NCBI GenBank assembly: GCA_003696725.1
Contig: RFGI01000016.1
Span: forward strand, 1-49,067
Length of the DNA: 49,067 bases
Reading direction: 5' to 3'
Source: Planctomycetota bacterium
GTDB lineage: Bacteria > Planctomycetota > Phycisphaerae > Phycisphaerales > UBA1924
This document shows positions 25,020 to 33,844 of this stretch, piece by piece. The notes below the pieces were generated by a model. That model was not told the DNA's origin. It ran no database searches and was given only the letters and a program-made list of their open reading frames with translations. The position numbers were made by a program, and so were the translations under genes. How positions within the stretch are numbered: the stretch's first letter is position 1; each line of letters starts with the position of its first letter.

Positions 25020-25223
25020 ATGAAGGCCGCCGAAGCGCACAAGATGACCGACGAGGAGATCACCGTGGAGCTCCGCCGACTCAGCCGCCGGCTCTTCGAC
25101 CTCCGCACCCAGGCGGTGACGGAGAAGATCGAGGACGTCAGCCAGTTCAGCAAGATCCGGCGCGACATCGCCCGGCTCAAGACCGAGCGCCGCGCGCGGC
25201 AGCTCAGGGAGGCCCGCGCGTGA
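25020..25223 (+). CDS. rpmC: 50S ribosomal protein L29
   Basis: The 67-aa protein is L29, a two-helix protein at the tunnel exit beside L23. MTDEEITVELRRLSRRLFDLRTQAVTEK and IRRDIARLKTERRAR match the family. Its stop overlaps the GTG start of rpsQ by 4 nt. Length is normal. Confidence 0.95.
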   Translation: MKAAEAHKMTDEEITVELRRLSRRLFDLRTQAVTEKIEDVSQFSKIRRDIARLKTERRARQLREARA

Positions 25224-25498
25224 GCAAGTGCGCCGTCGAACTCAAGCCGCACGGCCCGGGGCGCGTGGGCGTGGTCCGCTCGGACAAGCGCGACCGCACG
25301 CGCACGGTCGAGATCCGCTACCTCGCCAAGCACCCCAAGTACGGCAAGTACATGCGCAAGCGGACGGTCCTGCAGGTCCACGACGCCGACAACGCGTCCG
25401 CCGAGGGCGACCGCGTCGAGGTCGCGCCCTGCCGGCCCGTGAGCAAGACCAAGCGATGGATGCTCGTCCGCGTGGTGGAGAAGGCCACGCGCGTCTGA
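25220..25498 (+). CDS. rpsQ: 30S ribosomal protein S17
   Basis: The 92-aa protein is S17, an early 16S-binding protein with an OB fold. [32 protein letters not shown] and [27 protein letters not shown] match. The GTG start overlaps rpmC in GTGA. Length is ordinary and no odd changes were seen. Confidence 0.95.
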   Translation: MSKCAVELKPHGPGRVGVVRSDKRDRTRTVEIRYLAKHPKYGKYMRKRTVLQVHDADNASAEGDRVEVAPCRPVSKTKRWMLVRVVEKATRV

Positions 25499-25526
25499 CC
25501 CGAACCCGCGCAGAGGTGAACACCCG

Positions 25527-25913
25527 ATGATCCAGCAAGAGACCAGGTGCGAGGTCGCGGACAACTCCGGCGCCAAGGTGGCGCAGGTCATCCGCGTGCT
25601 CGGCGGGTCCACGGCCCGCGGCAGGTACACCCGCCGCACCGCCGGCGTGGGCGACCGCGTCGTCTGCACCATCAAGAAGTCCCTGCCCGGCGCCGACCTC
25701 AAGCCCGGGACCAAGGTCCGCGCCGTGGTCATCCGCACCGCCTTCCCCACGCGCCGGCCCGACGGCTCGACCGTCCGCTTCGACAACAACGCCGTGGTGC
25801 TCATCGGCGACGACGGCAACCCGCGCGGGACGCGGATCTTCGGCGCCGTCGCCCGTGAGCTCCGCGAGCGCAACTACATGAAGATCGTGTCCCTCGCTTC
25901 GGAGGTCGTCTGA
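25527..25913 (+). CDS. rplN: 50S ribosomal protein L14
   Basis: The 128-aa protein is L14, which makes an intersubunit bridge. [65 protein letters not shown] and [17 protein letters not shown] are all typical. AGAGGTGAACACCCG precedes the ATG. It starts the classical spc segment, but here no promoter break is visible before it. Confidence 0.97.
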   Translation: MIQQETRCEVADNSGAKVAQVIRVLGGSTARGRYTRRTAGVGDRVVCTIKKSLPGADLKPGTKVRAVVIRTAFPTRRPDGSTVRFDNNAVVLIGDDGNPRGTRIFGAVARELRERNYMKIVSLASEVV

Positions 25914-25917
25914 CGCC

Positions 25918-26256
25918 ATGCCCAGGCACGTACGAACCGGCGATCTCGTCATCGTCACCGCGGGTGAGAGCCGCGGCATGACCGGCAAGGTCCTCCGCGT
26001 CCTGCCCGACCGCGACCGCGTCGTCGTCCAGGGCGTCAACCTGCGCAAGCGCCACACCAAGCCCACCCAGGCCAACCCTCAGGGCGCCATCGTCGAGCGC
26101 GAGGAGCCCCTGCACATCTCCAACGTCAGCCCCCTCGTCGACGGCAAGCCCTCGCGCGTCCGATTCCCGACCAAGCCCGACGGCGCCAAGGCCCGCGTCG
26201 CCGTCCGCGGCGGGAAGGAGCTCAACATCGTCCGCGGGCCCAAGACCAAAGCCTGA
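25918..26256 (+). CDS. rplX: 50S ribosomal protein L24
   Basis: The 112-aa protein is L24, an assembly initiator of the 50S subunit. The KOW motif is in RTGDLVIVTAGESRGMTGKVLRVLPD, followed by VNLRKRHTKPTQANPQGAIVEREEPLHISNV. It begins 4 nt after rplN, so translation is probably coupled. Length is normal. Confidence 0.96.
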   Translation: MPRHVRTGDLVIVTAGESRGMTGKVLRVLPDRDRVVVQGVNLRKRHTKPTQANPQGAIVEREEPLHISNVSPLVDGKPSRVRFPTKPDGAKARVAVRGGKELNIVRGPKTKA

Positions 26257-26289
26257 CCCGCCCGCCCCGATTCACCGAGACGACCGCCC

Positions 26290-26895
26290 ATGGCCAGCAC
26301 CACCGACACCGACGCCGTCCCCGAGACGCCCGCCCCGCCGGCGAGGCTGCGCGTGCGCTACCGCGAGGAGATCGCCCCCACGCTCGCCGACCGCTTCGGC
26401 CGGACCAACCCGATGAGCTGGCCCCGGCTCGAGAAGGTGGTCCTCAACGTCAACATGGGCCGGCACCTCGAGAACAACAAGCTCCCCGCGAACGTGAAGG
26501 ACCAGGTGACGGCGACGCTCACCACCGTCTCCGGACAGAAGCCCGTGATCGTGATCGCCCGCAAGTCGGTCTCGAACTTCAAGGTCCGCGAGGGCGCCGA
26601 GACCGCCGCCATGGTCACCCTCCGCGGGGACCGCGCGTGGCACTTTCTGGATCGGCTCATCAACCTCGTCACGCCGCGGATCAAGGACTTCCGGGGGCTC
26701 TCGGAGAAGGCCTTCGACGCCAAGGGCAACTACTCCATGGGCCTGACCGAGCAGGCCGTCTTTCCCGAGATCGACATGGGCAAGGTGGGGATCACCCACG
26801 GCATGCACGTCAACCTCGTGTTCCGCAACTCCACCCCCGAGATCAGCCGGTATGTCCTAGGCGAGCTCGGGTTCCCGTTCGCCCGCAAGGACTGA
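26290..26895 (+). CDS. rplE: 50S ribosomal protein L5
   Basis: The 201-aa protein is L5, which binds 5S rRNA. MSWPRLEKVVLNVNMGRHLENN, GQKPVIVIARKSVSNFKVREG, VTLRGDRAWHFLDRLINLVTPRIKDFRGL and the closing FPEIDMGKVGITHGM match. It carries about 15 extra polar residues at the start (STTDTDAVPETPAPP), so the true start could be downstream, although no better ribosome site was seen. Confidence 0.96.
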   Translation: MASTTDTDAVPETPAPPARLRVRYREEIAPTLADRFGRTNPMSWPRLEKVVLNVNMGRHLENNKLPANVKDQVTATLTTVSGQKPVIVIARKSVSNFKVREGAETAAMVTLRGDRAWHFLDRLINLVTPRIKDFRGLSEKAFDAKGNYSMGLTEQAVFPEIDMGKVGITHGMHVNLVFRNSTPEISRYVLGELGFPFARKD

Positions 26896-26928
26896 CCCAC
26901 ACCTTTCAGTGAGAGACGCACCCGACCC

Positions 26929-27114
26929 ATGGCCACCAAAGCTCAGATCGCCAAGTCCAAGCGTCCGCCCAAGTTCAGCACGCGGCAGGTCCGCCGGTGC
27001 GAGATCAGCGGGCGGGCCCGCGGCGTGTACCGCAAGTTCCGCGTCAGCCGCATCGTCCTGCGGGAGCTCGCCCTGAAGGGGCAGGTCCCGGGCATGCGCA
27101 AGGCCAGCTGGTGA
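26929..27114 (+). CDS. rpsN: 30S ribosomal protein S14, short form without zinc cysteines
   Basis: The 61-aa protein has the length and sequence of the short zinc-type S14 ([46 protein letters not shown]). Of the four cysteines in the usual CxxC...CxxC zinc site only Cys24 remains; the others are Ser27, Ser40 and Val43. It therefore should not bind zinc in the normal way. This is the only S14 gene in the window. The fold is probably held by other contacts, as in the long C-minus form. Confidence 0.95.
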   Translation: MATKAQIAKSKRPPKFSTRQVRRCEISGRARGVYRKFRVSRIVLRELALKGQVPGMRKASW

Positions 27115-27164
27115 GGCAGACCGAACGGGCCGGCGCCGACCGGCCGCAGGAGTGACCCGACGAG

Positions 27165-27563
27165 ATGGCCATCAACGACCCCATCGCCGACATGCTCACC
27201 CGGATCCGCAACGCCCTGGGCAACCGGTCCAAGACGGTCCGATGCCTCAACAGCAAGGTCTGCCGCGGCGTCGCCGAGGTCCTGCGCGACGAGGGCTACA
27301 TCGCCGGGTTCGACGTCATCGACGACGGCCGGCAGGGCCTCATCCGCGTCAAGCTCAAGTACGGGCCGCGCGGCGAGGCGGTCCTCACCGAACTCCGCCG
27401 GGTGTCCAAACCCGGGCGGCGCGTCTACGCCAGGGTCGACGAGCTGACCCGCCCCAGGCAGGGGCTCGGCGTCTCGATCGTCTCCACCTCGCACGGCGTG
27501 ATGAGCGACCGCAAGGCCCGGTCCGAACGCGTCGGCGGCGAGGTCCTCGCGGAAGTCGCTTAG
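27165..27563 (+). CDS. rpsH: 30S ribosomal protein S8
   Basis: The 132-aa protein is S8, a central 16S rRNA binder that represses the spc operon in some bacteria. DPIADMLTRIRNAL, RVSKPGRRVYARVDELTRPRQGLGVSIVSTSHGVMSDRKAR and VGGEVLAEV are diagnostic. Length is normal. CAGGAGTGACCCGACGAG precedes the ATG. Confidence 0.97.
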   Translation: MAINDPIADMLTRIRNALGNRSKTVRCLNSKVCRGVAEVLRDEGYIAGFDVIDDGRQGLIRVKLKYGPRGEAVLTELRRVSKPGRRVYARVDELTRPRQGLGVSIVSTSHGVMSDRKARSERVGGEVLAEVA

Positions 27564-27602
27564 GCACCCTCCCGCCACACACGCACGGAGCAGCACGGCC
27601 CC

Positions 27603-28154
27603 ATGTCCCGCATCGGCAAACAACCCGTCGAGGTCCCGTCCAAGGTCAAGGTTACGATCGGTGACGGCGCGGTCACCGCCGAGTCCGGCGGCAAGACCCT
27701 CTCCGTCGCGGTCCGGCCGGAGATCGCGGTTCGCTGGGACGAGAGCGAGAAGCGTCTGCTCGTCGCGCCTGCGGCGGGCCTCGAGAACGACCGCCAGGCC
27801 CGGGCCCTGTGGGGCACGACGCGGGCCCTGATCCAGAACATGATCACCGGGCTGACGGCGGGGTACCAGAAGAAACTCGAGGTCAACGGCGTGGGGTGGA
27901 CGGCGGCCGTCGCCGGCCCGGAGCTCGAGCTCAAGGTCGGGTACGCCAACGCGATCCGCGTCCCGATCCCGCCGGGCCTGAGCGTCGCCGTGGAGCGGAA
28001 CATCATCACCGTCACGGGGGCGGACAAGCAGGCCGTGGGCGAGTTCGCCGCGACCGTCCGCGCCAAGCGCAAGCCCGAGCCGTACAAGGGCAAGGGCGTC
28101 AAGTACCTGGACGAGGTCATCCGCCGCAAGAGCGGCAAGAAGTTCGGCGCCTAA
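27603..28154 (+). CDS. rplF: 50S ribosomal protein L6
   Basis: The 183-aa protein is L6, near the sarcin-ricin loop and factor-binding site. [84 protein letters not shown] and a final RKSGKKFGA are typical of the two-repeat L6 fold. CGGAGCAGCACGGCCCC precedes the ATG. Length is normal. Confidence 0.97.
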   Translation: MSRIGKQPVEVPSKVKVTIGDGAVTAESGGKTLSVAVRPEIAVRWDESEKRLLVAPAAGLENDRQARALWGTTRALIQNMITGLTAGYQKKLEVNGVGWTAAVAGPELELKVGYANAIRVPIPPGLSVAVERNIITVTGADKQAVGEFAATVRAKRKPEPYKGKGVKYLDEVIRRKSGKKFGA

Positions 28155-28185
28155 AACCGCCGTCAGCACACGCGGGACGATCACC

Positions 28186-28548
28186 ATGCACACCAGCAAG
28201 ACACGATGGCAGCGGCGCGAGCGTCGCCACCGGCGCGTGCGAGGCCGGGCCGTGGGCACGCCCGACCGGCCTCGGCTGTGCGTCTACCGCTCGCTCAAGC
28301 ACATCTACGCCCAGGTCATCGACGACCTGGCCGGTCGCACGCTGGCGTCGGCGTCGACGCGCGACAAGGACTTCGCCGGGGGCGCCACCGGCAACACCGA
28401 CGCCGCCGCCCGGGTGGGCGCGAGCCTCGCCGAGCGCGCCAAGGCCGCCGGTGTGTCCAAGGTCGTCTTCGACCGAGGCGGCTTCCGCTACCACGGGCGG
28501 GTCAAGGCCCTGGCCGAGGGCGCCCGCAAGGGCGGCCTGGAATTCTGA
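28186..28548 (+). CDS. rplR: 50S ribosomal protein L18
   Basis: The 120-aa protein is L18, a 5S rRNA-binding protein. [90 protein letters not shown] cover the family from end to end. Length is normal. The gene order rplF-rplR-rpsE is standard. Confidence 0.97.
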   Translation: MHTSKTRWQRRERRHRRVRGRAVGTPDRPRLCVYRSLKHIYAQVIDDLAGRTLASASTRDKDFAGGATGNTDAAARVGASLAERAKAAGVSKVVFDRGGFRYHGRVKALAEGARKGGLEF

Positions 28549-28598
28549 ACCGAACCCCGCGCGGGCCGGCGCCCGCCACGAACGACGAGCGTTGATCC

Positions 28599-29213
28599 AT
28601 GGCAGAGCTGCTGGACGAAAAAACAAACCTCGAGAGCACGACCGTCGGCGTGTTCCGCACCGCCGCGACCGTCAAGGGCGGTCGCCGGTTCTCGTTCTCC
28701 TCGCTGGTCGTGGCGGGCAACCGCCGGGGCGAGGTCGGGATCGGGTACGGCAAGGCCAACCAGGTCCCGCCGGCGATCGAGAAGGCCCAGAAAGAGGCCA
28801 AGAAGTCTCTCCGCCCGGTCATGCTCCAGGGCGGGACCATCCCGCACGAGGTGGTGGGGCGTTTCGCCGCGTCGCGGGTCAAGCTCGCGCCGGCGTCGCC
28901 GGGCACAGGCGTGATCGCCGGCGCGGCCGTCCGCGCCGTCCTGGAGATGGCCGGCGTGACCGACTGCCTGACGAAGTGCTACGGCTCGACGAACAAACAG
29001 AACGTCGTCAAGGCGACGCTCGACGCCCTCTCCAGGCTGCGCACCAAGGCGGAGATCGAGTCGCTCCGCGGCGTGGAGGTCGGGATGACGGAGGTCGACG
29101 AGCGGCTGGCGCGGGCCGACACACTCGCCCCCGCCGAGCGAGAGCCGGGCCAAGCCGACGCCGGGCCGGGCGCCGACGAATCCTCTGAACCCACGGGAGC
29201 GCCGCAGCCATGA
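28599..29213 (+). CDS. rpsE: 30S ribosomal protein S5
   Basis: The 204-aa protein is S5, important for decoding accuracy. TVKGGRRFSFSSLVVAGNRRGEVGIGYGKANQVPPAIEKA and MLQGGTIPHEVVGRFAASRVKLAPASPGTGVIAGAAVRAVLEMAGVTD are the diagnostic S5 segments. It has a C-terminal acidic, proline-rich tail of about 30 residues (PGQADAGPGADESSEP) that most bacterial S5 lack. rpmD (L30) would normally come next but rplO follows at once with a 4-nt overlap. Confidence 0.97.
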   Translation: MAELLDEKTNLESTTVGVFRTAATVKGGRRFSFSSLVVAGNRRGEVGIGYGKANQVPPAIEKAQKEAKKSLRPVMLQGGTIPHEVVGRFAASRVKLAPASPGTGVIAGAAVRAVLEMAGVTDCLTKCYGSTNKQNVVKATLDALSRLRTKAEIESLRGVEVGMTEVDERLARADTLAPAEREPGQADAGPGADESSEPTGAPQP

Positions 29214-29827
29214 TGATCCACGAGATCACCGCCCAGGTCGGGCGCCATCGTCAGCGCAAGCGCGTCGGTCGCGGCCGCGCCAGCGGGCACGGCAAGACCT
29301 CCGGCCGAGGGCACAAAGGGGCCCAGAGCCGATCGGGGAACTCCACACGCCCGCAGTTCGAGGGCGGCTCCCTGCCGTACTTCCGCCGGATCCCGGTCCG
29401 CGGGTTTTCGAACGTCAAGTTCCGCACGCGGTTCTGGACGGTCAACCTGGGAGACGTGCTGGCGCACCCGTCGTTCGCCAAGGGCGGCGCCGTCACCAAG
29501 GACGCCCTGATCGACGCGGGTCTGATCCGCGACCACAGCCGACCCCTGAAGATCCTGGGCGATCTCAAGAACCACGCGGGCCAGGAGATCGCCGAGGTCT
29601 CCGTCGCCCTGGAGGTCGCCGCCGAACGCGTCACGAAGTCGGCCCGGGCGAAGATCGAGGCCGCCGGCGGGTCCGTCACCGAGACAGGCACCAGGCGGGA
29701 TCGGGTGCGCGGGATCGACCGGGCCTCGGGCGATCCGACGCCCAAGAACCTGACCAAGAAGCTCAAGCGCTCCAAGCCGCGTGTCGCCGCCGACGCCGGC
29801 GGGAAGAAGAAGAAAAAGAAGAAGTGA
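29210..29827 (+). CDS. rplO: 50S ribosomal protein L15 with a basic C-terminal extension
   Basis: The 205-aa product is L15 (about 145 aa in most bacteria). RKRVGRGRASGHGKTSGRGHKGAQSRSG, FEGGSLPYFRRIPVRGFSNV, and SVALEVAAERVTKSARAKIEAAGGSVTET are typical. A C-terminal extension of about 50 residues ends in GGKKKKKKK. The lysine run is encoded by an A-rich tract including AAGAAAAAGAAG, and the secY frame happens to be open through it, so slippage would join L15 to SecY; that is only a possibility. The ATG overlaps the rpsE stop; ATG 29213 is the alternative. Confidence 0.95.
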   Translation: MMIHEITAQVGRHRQRKRVGRGRASGHGKTSGRGHKGAQSRSGNSTRPQFEGGSLPYFRRIPVRGFSNVKFRTRFWTVNLGDVLAHPSFAKGGAVTKDALIDAGLIRDHSRPLKILGDLKNHAGQEIAEVSVALEVAAERVTKSARAKIEAAGGSVTETGTRRDRVRGIDRASGDPTPKNLTKKLKRSKPRVAADAGGKKKKKKK

Positions 29828-29882
29828 CCCCTCGGACCCACCGGGCACGACCTCATCCCGGGCAGCGCCGGACGGACAACGC

Positions 29883-31328
29883 ATGTTCCAGGCGATCCTG
29901 AACATCTTCAAGATTCCCGACCTGCGGAACAAGGTCCTGTTCACCGTGGGCATGCTCGCGGTGTACCGGATCGGGTTCTGGATCCCGGTCCCGGGCGTGA
30001 ACCAGGAGGCGCTGGCGCGCACCTTCGAGCAGGCCCAGACCGAGCAGACGGGCCTGGGCCAGATCGCCAGCTTCGTGTCGATCTTTTCGGGCGGGAGCCT
30101 GGGCCAGTCGACGATCTTCGGGCTGGGGATCATGCCGTACATCACCGCGGCGATCATCTTCCAGGTCTTCGGGTCGGTGTCCGAGCGGCTCAAGAAGCTC
30201 AAGGAGGAGGGCGCCGCCGGCCAGCAGAAGATCCAGGAGTACACGCGGTACCTGACGATCCTGATGTGCGTGATCCAGGCCGTCGGCTGGCTGGTGATGA
30301 TCAGCAAGCAGGGGCTGATCTTCTCCAACTGGGTGCAAAACCCGGTGTGGTGGGTGATGGCCGTGACGTCGATGACGGCCGGGTCCATCTTCCTGATGTG
30401 GCTGGGCGAGCAGATCGACCGCTACGGGATCGGCAACGGCGCGTCGCTCATCATCACCGCGGGCATCCTGGCGAGCATGCCCAACGCCATCCAGTGGGTG
30501 ATCCAGAACTCGCCCATCGGGCAGATCGGCCCCATCGCGGCGTTCTACGGGGTGGACGTGCAATCCGACCCGCAGATGTCCTGGCTGGGCGTGATCATGC
30601 TGGTCGCGTCGTTCCTGGTGGTCGTGGGGGGCGCGGTGCTGATCACCGTCGCCCAGCGGCGCATCCCCATCCAGCAGGCCAAGCACACCCGCGGGCGGAA
30701 GGTCTACGGCGGGCAGCGATCGTACCTGCCCCTGCGCGTGAACCACTCCGGCGTGATGCCGATCATCTTCGCCTCGTCGCTGATGGTGTTCCCGTCGGCG
30801 GGGTTCAGCTTCCTCGCCGAGCAGGCCGTCAGCGCCGACCTGGCGCCGTGGTGGCGGGCCACGACCCGGTTCCTGGCCGACAACTTCCAGATGGGGACGG
30901 CGTTCCCGTACATCCTGGTGTACGTGGGGATGATCTACTTCTTCAGTTACCTCTGGACCACGGTCCAGTTCAACCCCGAGGACATGGCCAAGCAGCTGCG
31001 CGATTCGGGCTCGTTCATCCCGGGGCTGCGGCCGGGGCCGCGCACCGCGGAGTACCTGGAGACGGTGCTGGAGCGGATCACCTACGTCGGCGCCGGGTTC
31101 CTGGCGGTGATCGCGGTGATCCCGACGCTGGTGGCCTCGGCGATGAAGGTGCCGTTCTTCGTGGCGGCGTTCCTCGGGGGGACGGGGCTGCTGATCGTGG
31201 TCTCGGTGGGGCTGGACTTCATCCAGAGGATCGAAGCCAACCTGCTCATGCGGAACTACGCCGGGTTCCTCGGCGGGTCGGACCAGGTCGGCGGGGGCGG
31301 GCCCCGCGTCCGGTCGCCCAGGGGGTAG
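29883..31328 (+). CDS. secY: Protein translocase channel subunit SecY
   Basis: The 481-aa protein is SecY, the pore of the Sec translocon. Ten hydrophobic segments are visible. The plug region [27 protein letters not shown], the [14 protein letters not shown] segment, the cytoplasmic loop [41 protein letters not shown] and the loop [18 protein letters not shown] are all diagnostic. I use ATG 29883, where family homology begins. adk and map, which often follow secY, are not present. The stop is embedded in a 16-bp perfect palindrome. Confidence 0.97.
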   Translation: MFQAILNIFKIPDLRNKVLFTVGMLAVYRIGFWIPVPGVNQEALARTFEQAQTEQTGLGQIASFVSIFSGGSLGQSTIFGLGIMPYITAAIIFQVFGSVSERLKKLKEEGAAGQQKIQEYTRYLTILMCVIQAVGWLVMISKQGLIFSNWVQNPVWWVMAVTSMTAGSIFLMWLGEQIDRYGIGNGASLIITAGILASMPNAIQWVIQNSPIGQIGPIAAFYGVDVQSDPQMSWLGVIMLVASFLVVVGGAVLITVAQRRIPIQQAKHTRGRKVYGGQRSYLPLRVNHSGVMPIIFASSLMVFPSAGFSFLAEQAVSADLAPWWRATTRFLADNFQMGTAFPYILVYVGMIYFFSYLWTTVQFNPEDMAKQLRDSGSFIPGLRPGPRTAEYLETVLERITYVGAGFLAVIAVIPTLVASAMKVPFFVAAFLGGTGLLIVVSVGLDFIQRIEANLLMRNYAGFLGGSDQVGGGGPRVRSPRG

Positions 31329-31342
31329 CGGGCCGGCCCGCT
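31327..31342. repeat. 16-bp perfect palindrome at the secY stop codon
   Basis: AGCGGGCCGGCCCGCT is its own reverse complement and starts at the second base of the secY TAG. No T-run follows, so it is not a classical terminator. It lies 15 nt upstream of the inverted repeat around the infA -10 box. Confidence 0.6.
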
Positions 31343-31377
31343 GGCACAACCGCGGGGATCGGCCTACACTGGCCGAT
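31341..31377 (+). promoter_or_regulatory. Promoter of the infA-rplQ operon with an inverted repeat around the -10 box
   Basis: CTGGCA (31341-31346) and TACACT (31365-31370) are 18 nt apart and could form a sigma-70 promoter. The -10 box is exactly enclosed by a perfect 7-bp inverted repeat: ATCGGCC-TACACT-GGCCGAT. This is where a repressor dimer could block RNA polymerase, or it may just be chance. The leader to infA would be about 80 nt. Confidence 0.5.
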
Positions 31378-31456
31378 TCCGCGTGAGACAAGCACGGCGA
31401 ACGCCCCGGGCGGTCCGGCGGCGGCGCGACGAGAACGGAGGACGCCCGCGCAGGCG

Positions 31457-31675
31457 ATGCCCAAGCAGGACGACAAGCTGACGCTCGAGGCGGAGGTCGT
31501 CGAGGCCCTCCCCAACGCCACGTTCCGGGTCAAGCTCCCGAACGACCACCTCGTCCTCGCCTACGTCTCGGGCAAGATGCGCAAGCACTACATCCGCATC
31601 CTGCCCGGCGACCGCGTCACCGTGGAACTGAGCCCCTACGACCTAACCAAGGCCCGGATCACGTACCGCCACTGA
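31457..31675 (+). CDS. infA: Translation initiation factor IF-1
   Basis: The 72-aa protein is IF-1, an OB-fold factor that occupies the 30S A site during initiation. [65 protein letters not shown] fits the family. The start MPKQDDK is typical. The track shows it only as the tail of a long shadow ORF (30266-31675). It heads the second ribosomal transcription unit, behind a candidate promoter at 31341-31370. Confidence 0.96.
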   Translation: MPKQDDKLTLEAEVVEALPNATFRVKLPNDHLVLAYVSGKMRKHYIRILPGDRVTVELSPYDLTKARITYRH

Positions 31676-31698
31676 CCCCGCGCCCGGGAGCACGCGCC

Positions 31699-31815
31699 AT
31701 GAAGGTCCGATCGAGCGTCAAACGAATCTGCGCCCAGTGCAAGATCATCCGCCGTCACGGCAAGGTCCGTGTGATCTGCCCGGCCGATCCCAAGCACAAG
31801 CAGGTCCAGGGCTGA
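31699..31815 (+). CDS. rpmJ: 50S ribosomal protein L36 (zinc form)
   Basis: This 38-aa gene is too short for the ORF track. The product [14 protein letters not shown]... ends in [12 protein letters not shown]. Cys11, Cys14, Cys27 and His33 are the four zinc ligands of the standard C-plus L36. It lies between infA and rpsM as in most bacteria. The zinc form here contrasts with the zinc-less S14 in the same cluster. Confidence 0.95.
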   Translation: MKVRSSVKRICAQCKIIRRHGKVRVICPADPKHKQVQG

Positions 31816-31843
31816 GCCGCCCGCACCCGGAGAACGACCGACC

Positions 31844-32221
31844 ATGCCCCGAATCGCAGGCGTTGACATCCCCGACCGCAAGGCGATCCGCTACGCGCTG
31901 CGGTACATCCACGGGATCGGGCCGAGGTTCGCCGACCAGATCCTCGCCGAGACCGGGATCGATCCCACGACCAAGGCGCAGGATCTGACCGACCAGCAGG
32001 TGTCGCAGATCAACGGCGTGATCGACGCGACCTACATCGTCGAGGGCGCCCTCCGCCGGCAGGTCGCGCAGAACATCCAGCGGCTGCGCGACATCCGATG
32101 CTACCGCGGGGAGCGCCACCGCCGGGGGCTGCCCGTCCGCGGGCAGCGCACGCGCTGCAACGCCCGCACGCGCAAGGGCAAGAAGAAGACCGTCGCCGGG
32201 AAGAAGGGCGTCAAGGGCTGA
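31844..32221 (+). CDS. rpsM: 30S ribosomal protein S13
   Basis: The 125-aa protein is S13 of the 30S head. [86 protein letters not shown] are the family core and the basic tail that reaches the P-site tRNA. CCGGAGAACGACCGACC precedes the ATG. Length is normal. Confidence 0.97.
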   Translation: MPRIAGVDIPDRKAIRYALRYIHGIGPRFADQILAETGIDPTTKAQDLTDQQVSQINGVIDATYIVEGALRRQVAQNIQRLRDIRCYRGERHRRGLPVRGQRTRCNARTRKGKKKTVAGKKGVKG

Positions 32222-32267
32222 GTGATGACGCCGCCGACCGGGCGGCATGGACGGGACCACACGCGGA

Positions 32268-32645
32268 ATGGCGAAGAAGCAGAAAAAAGTCAGACGGAAC
32301 GTTGTCAAGGGGGTCGCCCACGTCAAGGCGACCTTCAACAACACCATCGTCACCATCACGGACCCCAGCGGCGACGCCCTGTGCGCCGACAGCGCGGGCA
32401 CGATGGGGTTCAAGGGCGCCCGCAAGGCCACACCCTTCGCCGCCACCCGCGCCGGGGAGAGCGCGGGGTCGAAGGCTCGCAAGATGGGCATGGTGGAGAT
32501 CGAGGTGCGGATCACCGGCGCCGGCCCGGGGCGAGAGGCCGCCGTCAACGGGCTGGCCTCGACCGGGCTGAAGGTCACCGCGTTAGAGGATCACACGCCG
32601 GTCCCGCACAACGGGTGCCGGCCGAGGAAGCGCCGCCGCGTCTGA
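32268..32645 (+). CDS. rpsK: 30S ribosomal protein S11
   Basis: The 125-aa protein is S11 of the platform. [76 protein letters not shown] and [18 protein letters not shown] are diagnostic. The track start is ATG 32247, but ATG 32268 (MAKKQKK) matches the usual family N-terminus. rpsD (S4), which normally follows, is missing and rpoA comes next after about 155 nt. Confidence 0.96.
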   Translation: MAKKQKKVRRNVVKGVAHVKATFNNTIVTITDPSGDALCADSAGTMGFKGARKATPFAATRAGESAGSKARKMGMVEIEVRITGAGPGREAAVNGLASTGLKVTALEDHTPVPHNGCRPRKRRRV

Positions 32646-32800
32646 TCCGACCGGATCGGGCCGGCGCCGACGAGACAGACCACCGCCCGGGACAGAAGGC
32701 GACCCGTGGGGCCGGCCCGCGCCCCGCACACCCGCCGCGATCCCGGGCGCCCGTTCAGCGATCACTGGACACCGCGGGCCACGTTGGAGCGACCGACACC

Positions 32801-33799
32801 ATGCGCATCAAATGGAGAGGGCTGGAGCTTCCGAGCTCGATCACCGTGGACCCGCGGTCGGCGGCGCCGGACTACGCCAAGTTCAGCATCGAGCCGTTCG
32901 AGCGCGGCTTCGGGACGACGATCGGCAACAGCCTGAGGCGGGTGCTGCTGTCGAGCCTGGAGGGCGCCGCCGTCACCAGCGTCAAGATCGCCGGCGCCGA
33001 GCACGAGTTCTCCTCGCTGCCCGGCGTGGTCGAGGACGTCACGGACATCATCCTCAACGTCAAGAACCTCATCGTCAACGTCGAGAGCGAGGAGCCCAAG
33101 ACCCTCCGGCTGGCGGCGACCGGCCCGGGTGAGGTCACCGCGGACCTGATCGAGGCCGACACCGCCGTCACCGTCGTCAACAAGGACCTGGTCATCGCCA
33201 CGCTCTCGGGTGAAGTGGACTTCGACATGGAGCTGCGTGTGGAGCGCGGCCGGGGGTACGTCCCGGCCAGCGAGCAGTACGCGGACGCCGACGAGCAGGA
33301 GATCGGGCGGATCCCCGTCGACGCGATCTACTCCCCGGTGCAGCGTGTGCGGTACAAGGTCGAGGAGACGCGCGTGGGCCAGCGGGTCAACTACGACCGG
33401 CTGGTGATGGAGATCTGGACCGACGGGACGATCACGCCGGAGATGGCCCTGGTCGAGGCGGCCAAGATCCTCCGCAAGCACCTCAACCCGTTCGTGCAGT
33501 TCGCCGAGCTGGGCGAGGCCCGGGTCTCGCAGGAGGCGGCCGCCGCCGCCAGCGTGGACGACGCCCTGGTCCGCAAACTGCAATCGCCGATCACGGACCT
33601 GGAGTTGTCGGTGCGGGCGAGCAACTGCCTGGAGTCGTCGCAGATCCTGACCGTCGCGGACCTGGTGTCGCGCGACGAGGCGGAGCTCCTCAAGGTTCGG
33701 TCGTTCGGCAAGACCTCGCTGCGCGAAGTGAAACGCAAGCTCGCGGAGTGGGACCTGTCGCTGGGGATGGAGCTGCCCGAGGGCGTTCGGACGGGCTGA
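32801..33799 (+). CDS. rpoA: DNA-directed RNA polymerase subunit alpha
   Basis: The 332-aa protein is RNA polymerase alpha. The N-terminal dimerisation domain has [36 protein letters not shown] and [18 protein letters not shown]. The C-terminal domain, which contacts UP elements and activators, has [48 protein letters not shown] 32801 follows GGAGCGACCGACACC; the longer track ORF runs back through rpsK. rplQ follows after 45 nt. Confidence 0.98.
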   Translation: MRIKWRGLELPSSITVDPRSAAPDYAKFSIEPFERGFGTTIGNSLRRVLLSSLEGAAVTSVKIAGAEHEFSSLPGVVEDVTDIILNVKNLIVNVESEEPKTLRLAATGPGEVTADLIEADTAVTVVNKDLVIATLSGEVDFDMELRVERGRGYVPASEQYADADEQEIGRIPVDAIYSPVQRVRYKVEETRVGQRVNYDRLVMEIWTDGTITPEMALVEAAKILRKHLNPFVQFAELGEARVSQEAAAAASVDDALVRKLQSPITDLELSVRASNCLESSQILTVADLVSRDEAELLKVRSFGKTSLREVKRKLAEWDLSLGMELPEGVRTG

Positions 33800-33844
33800 C
33801 GTGACGGGCCGCCCGCGGGCGGCGCCAACAAAGGACGGTGGACC

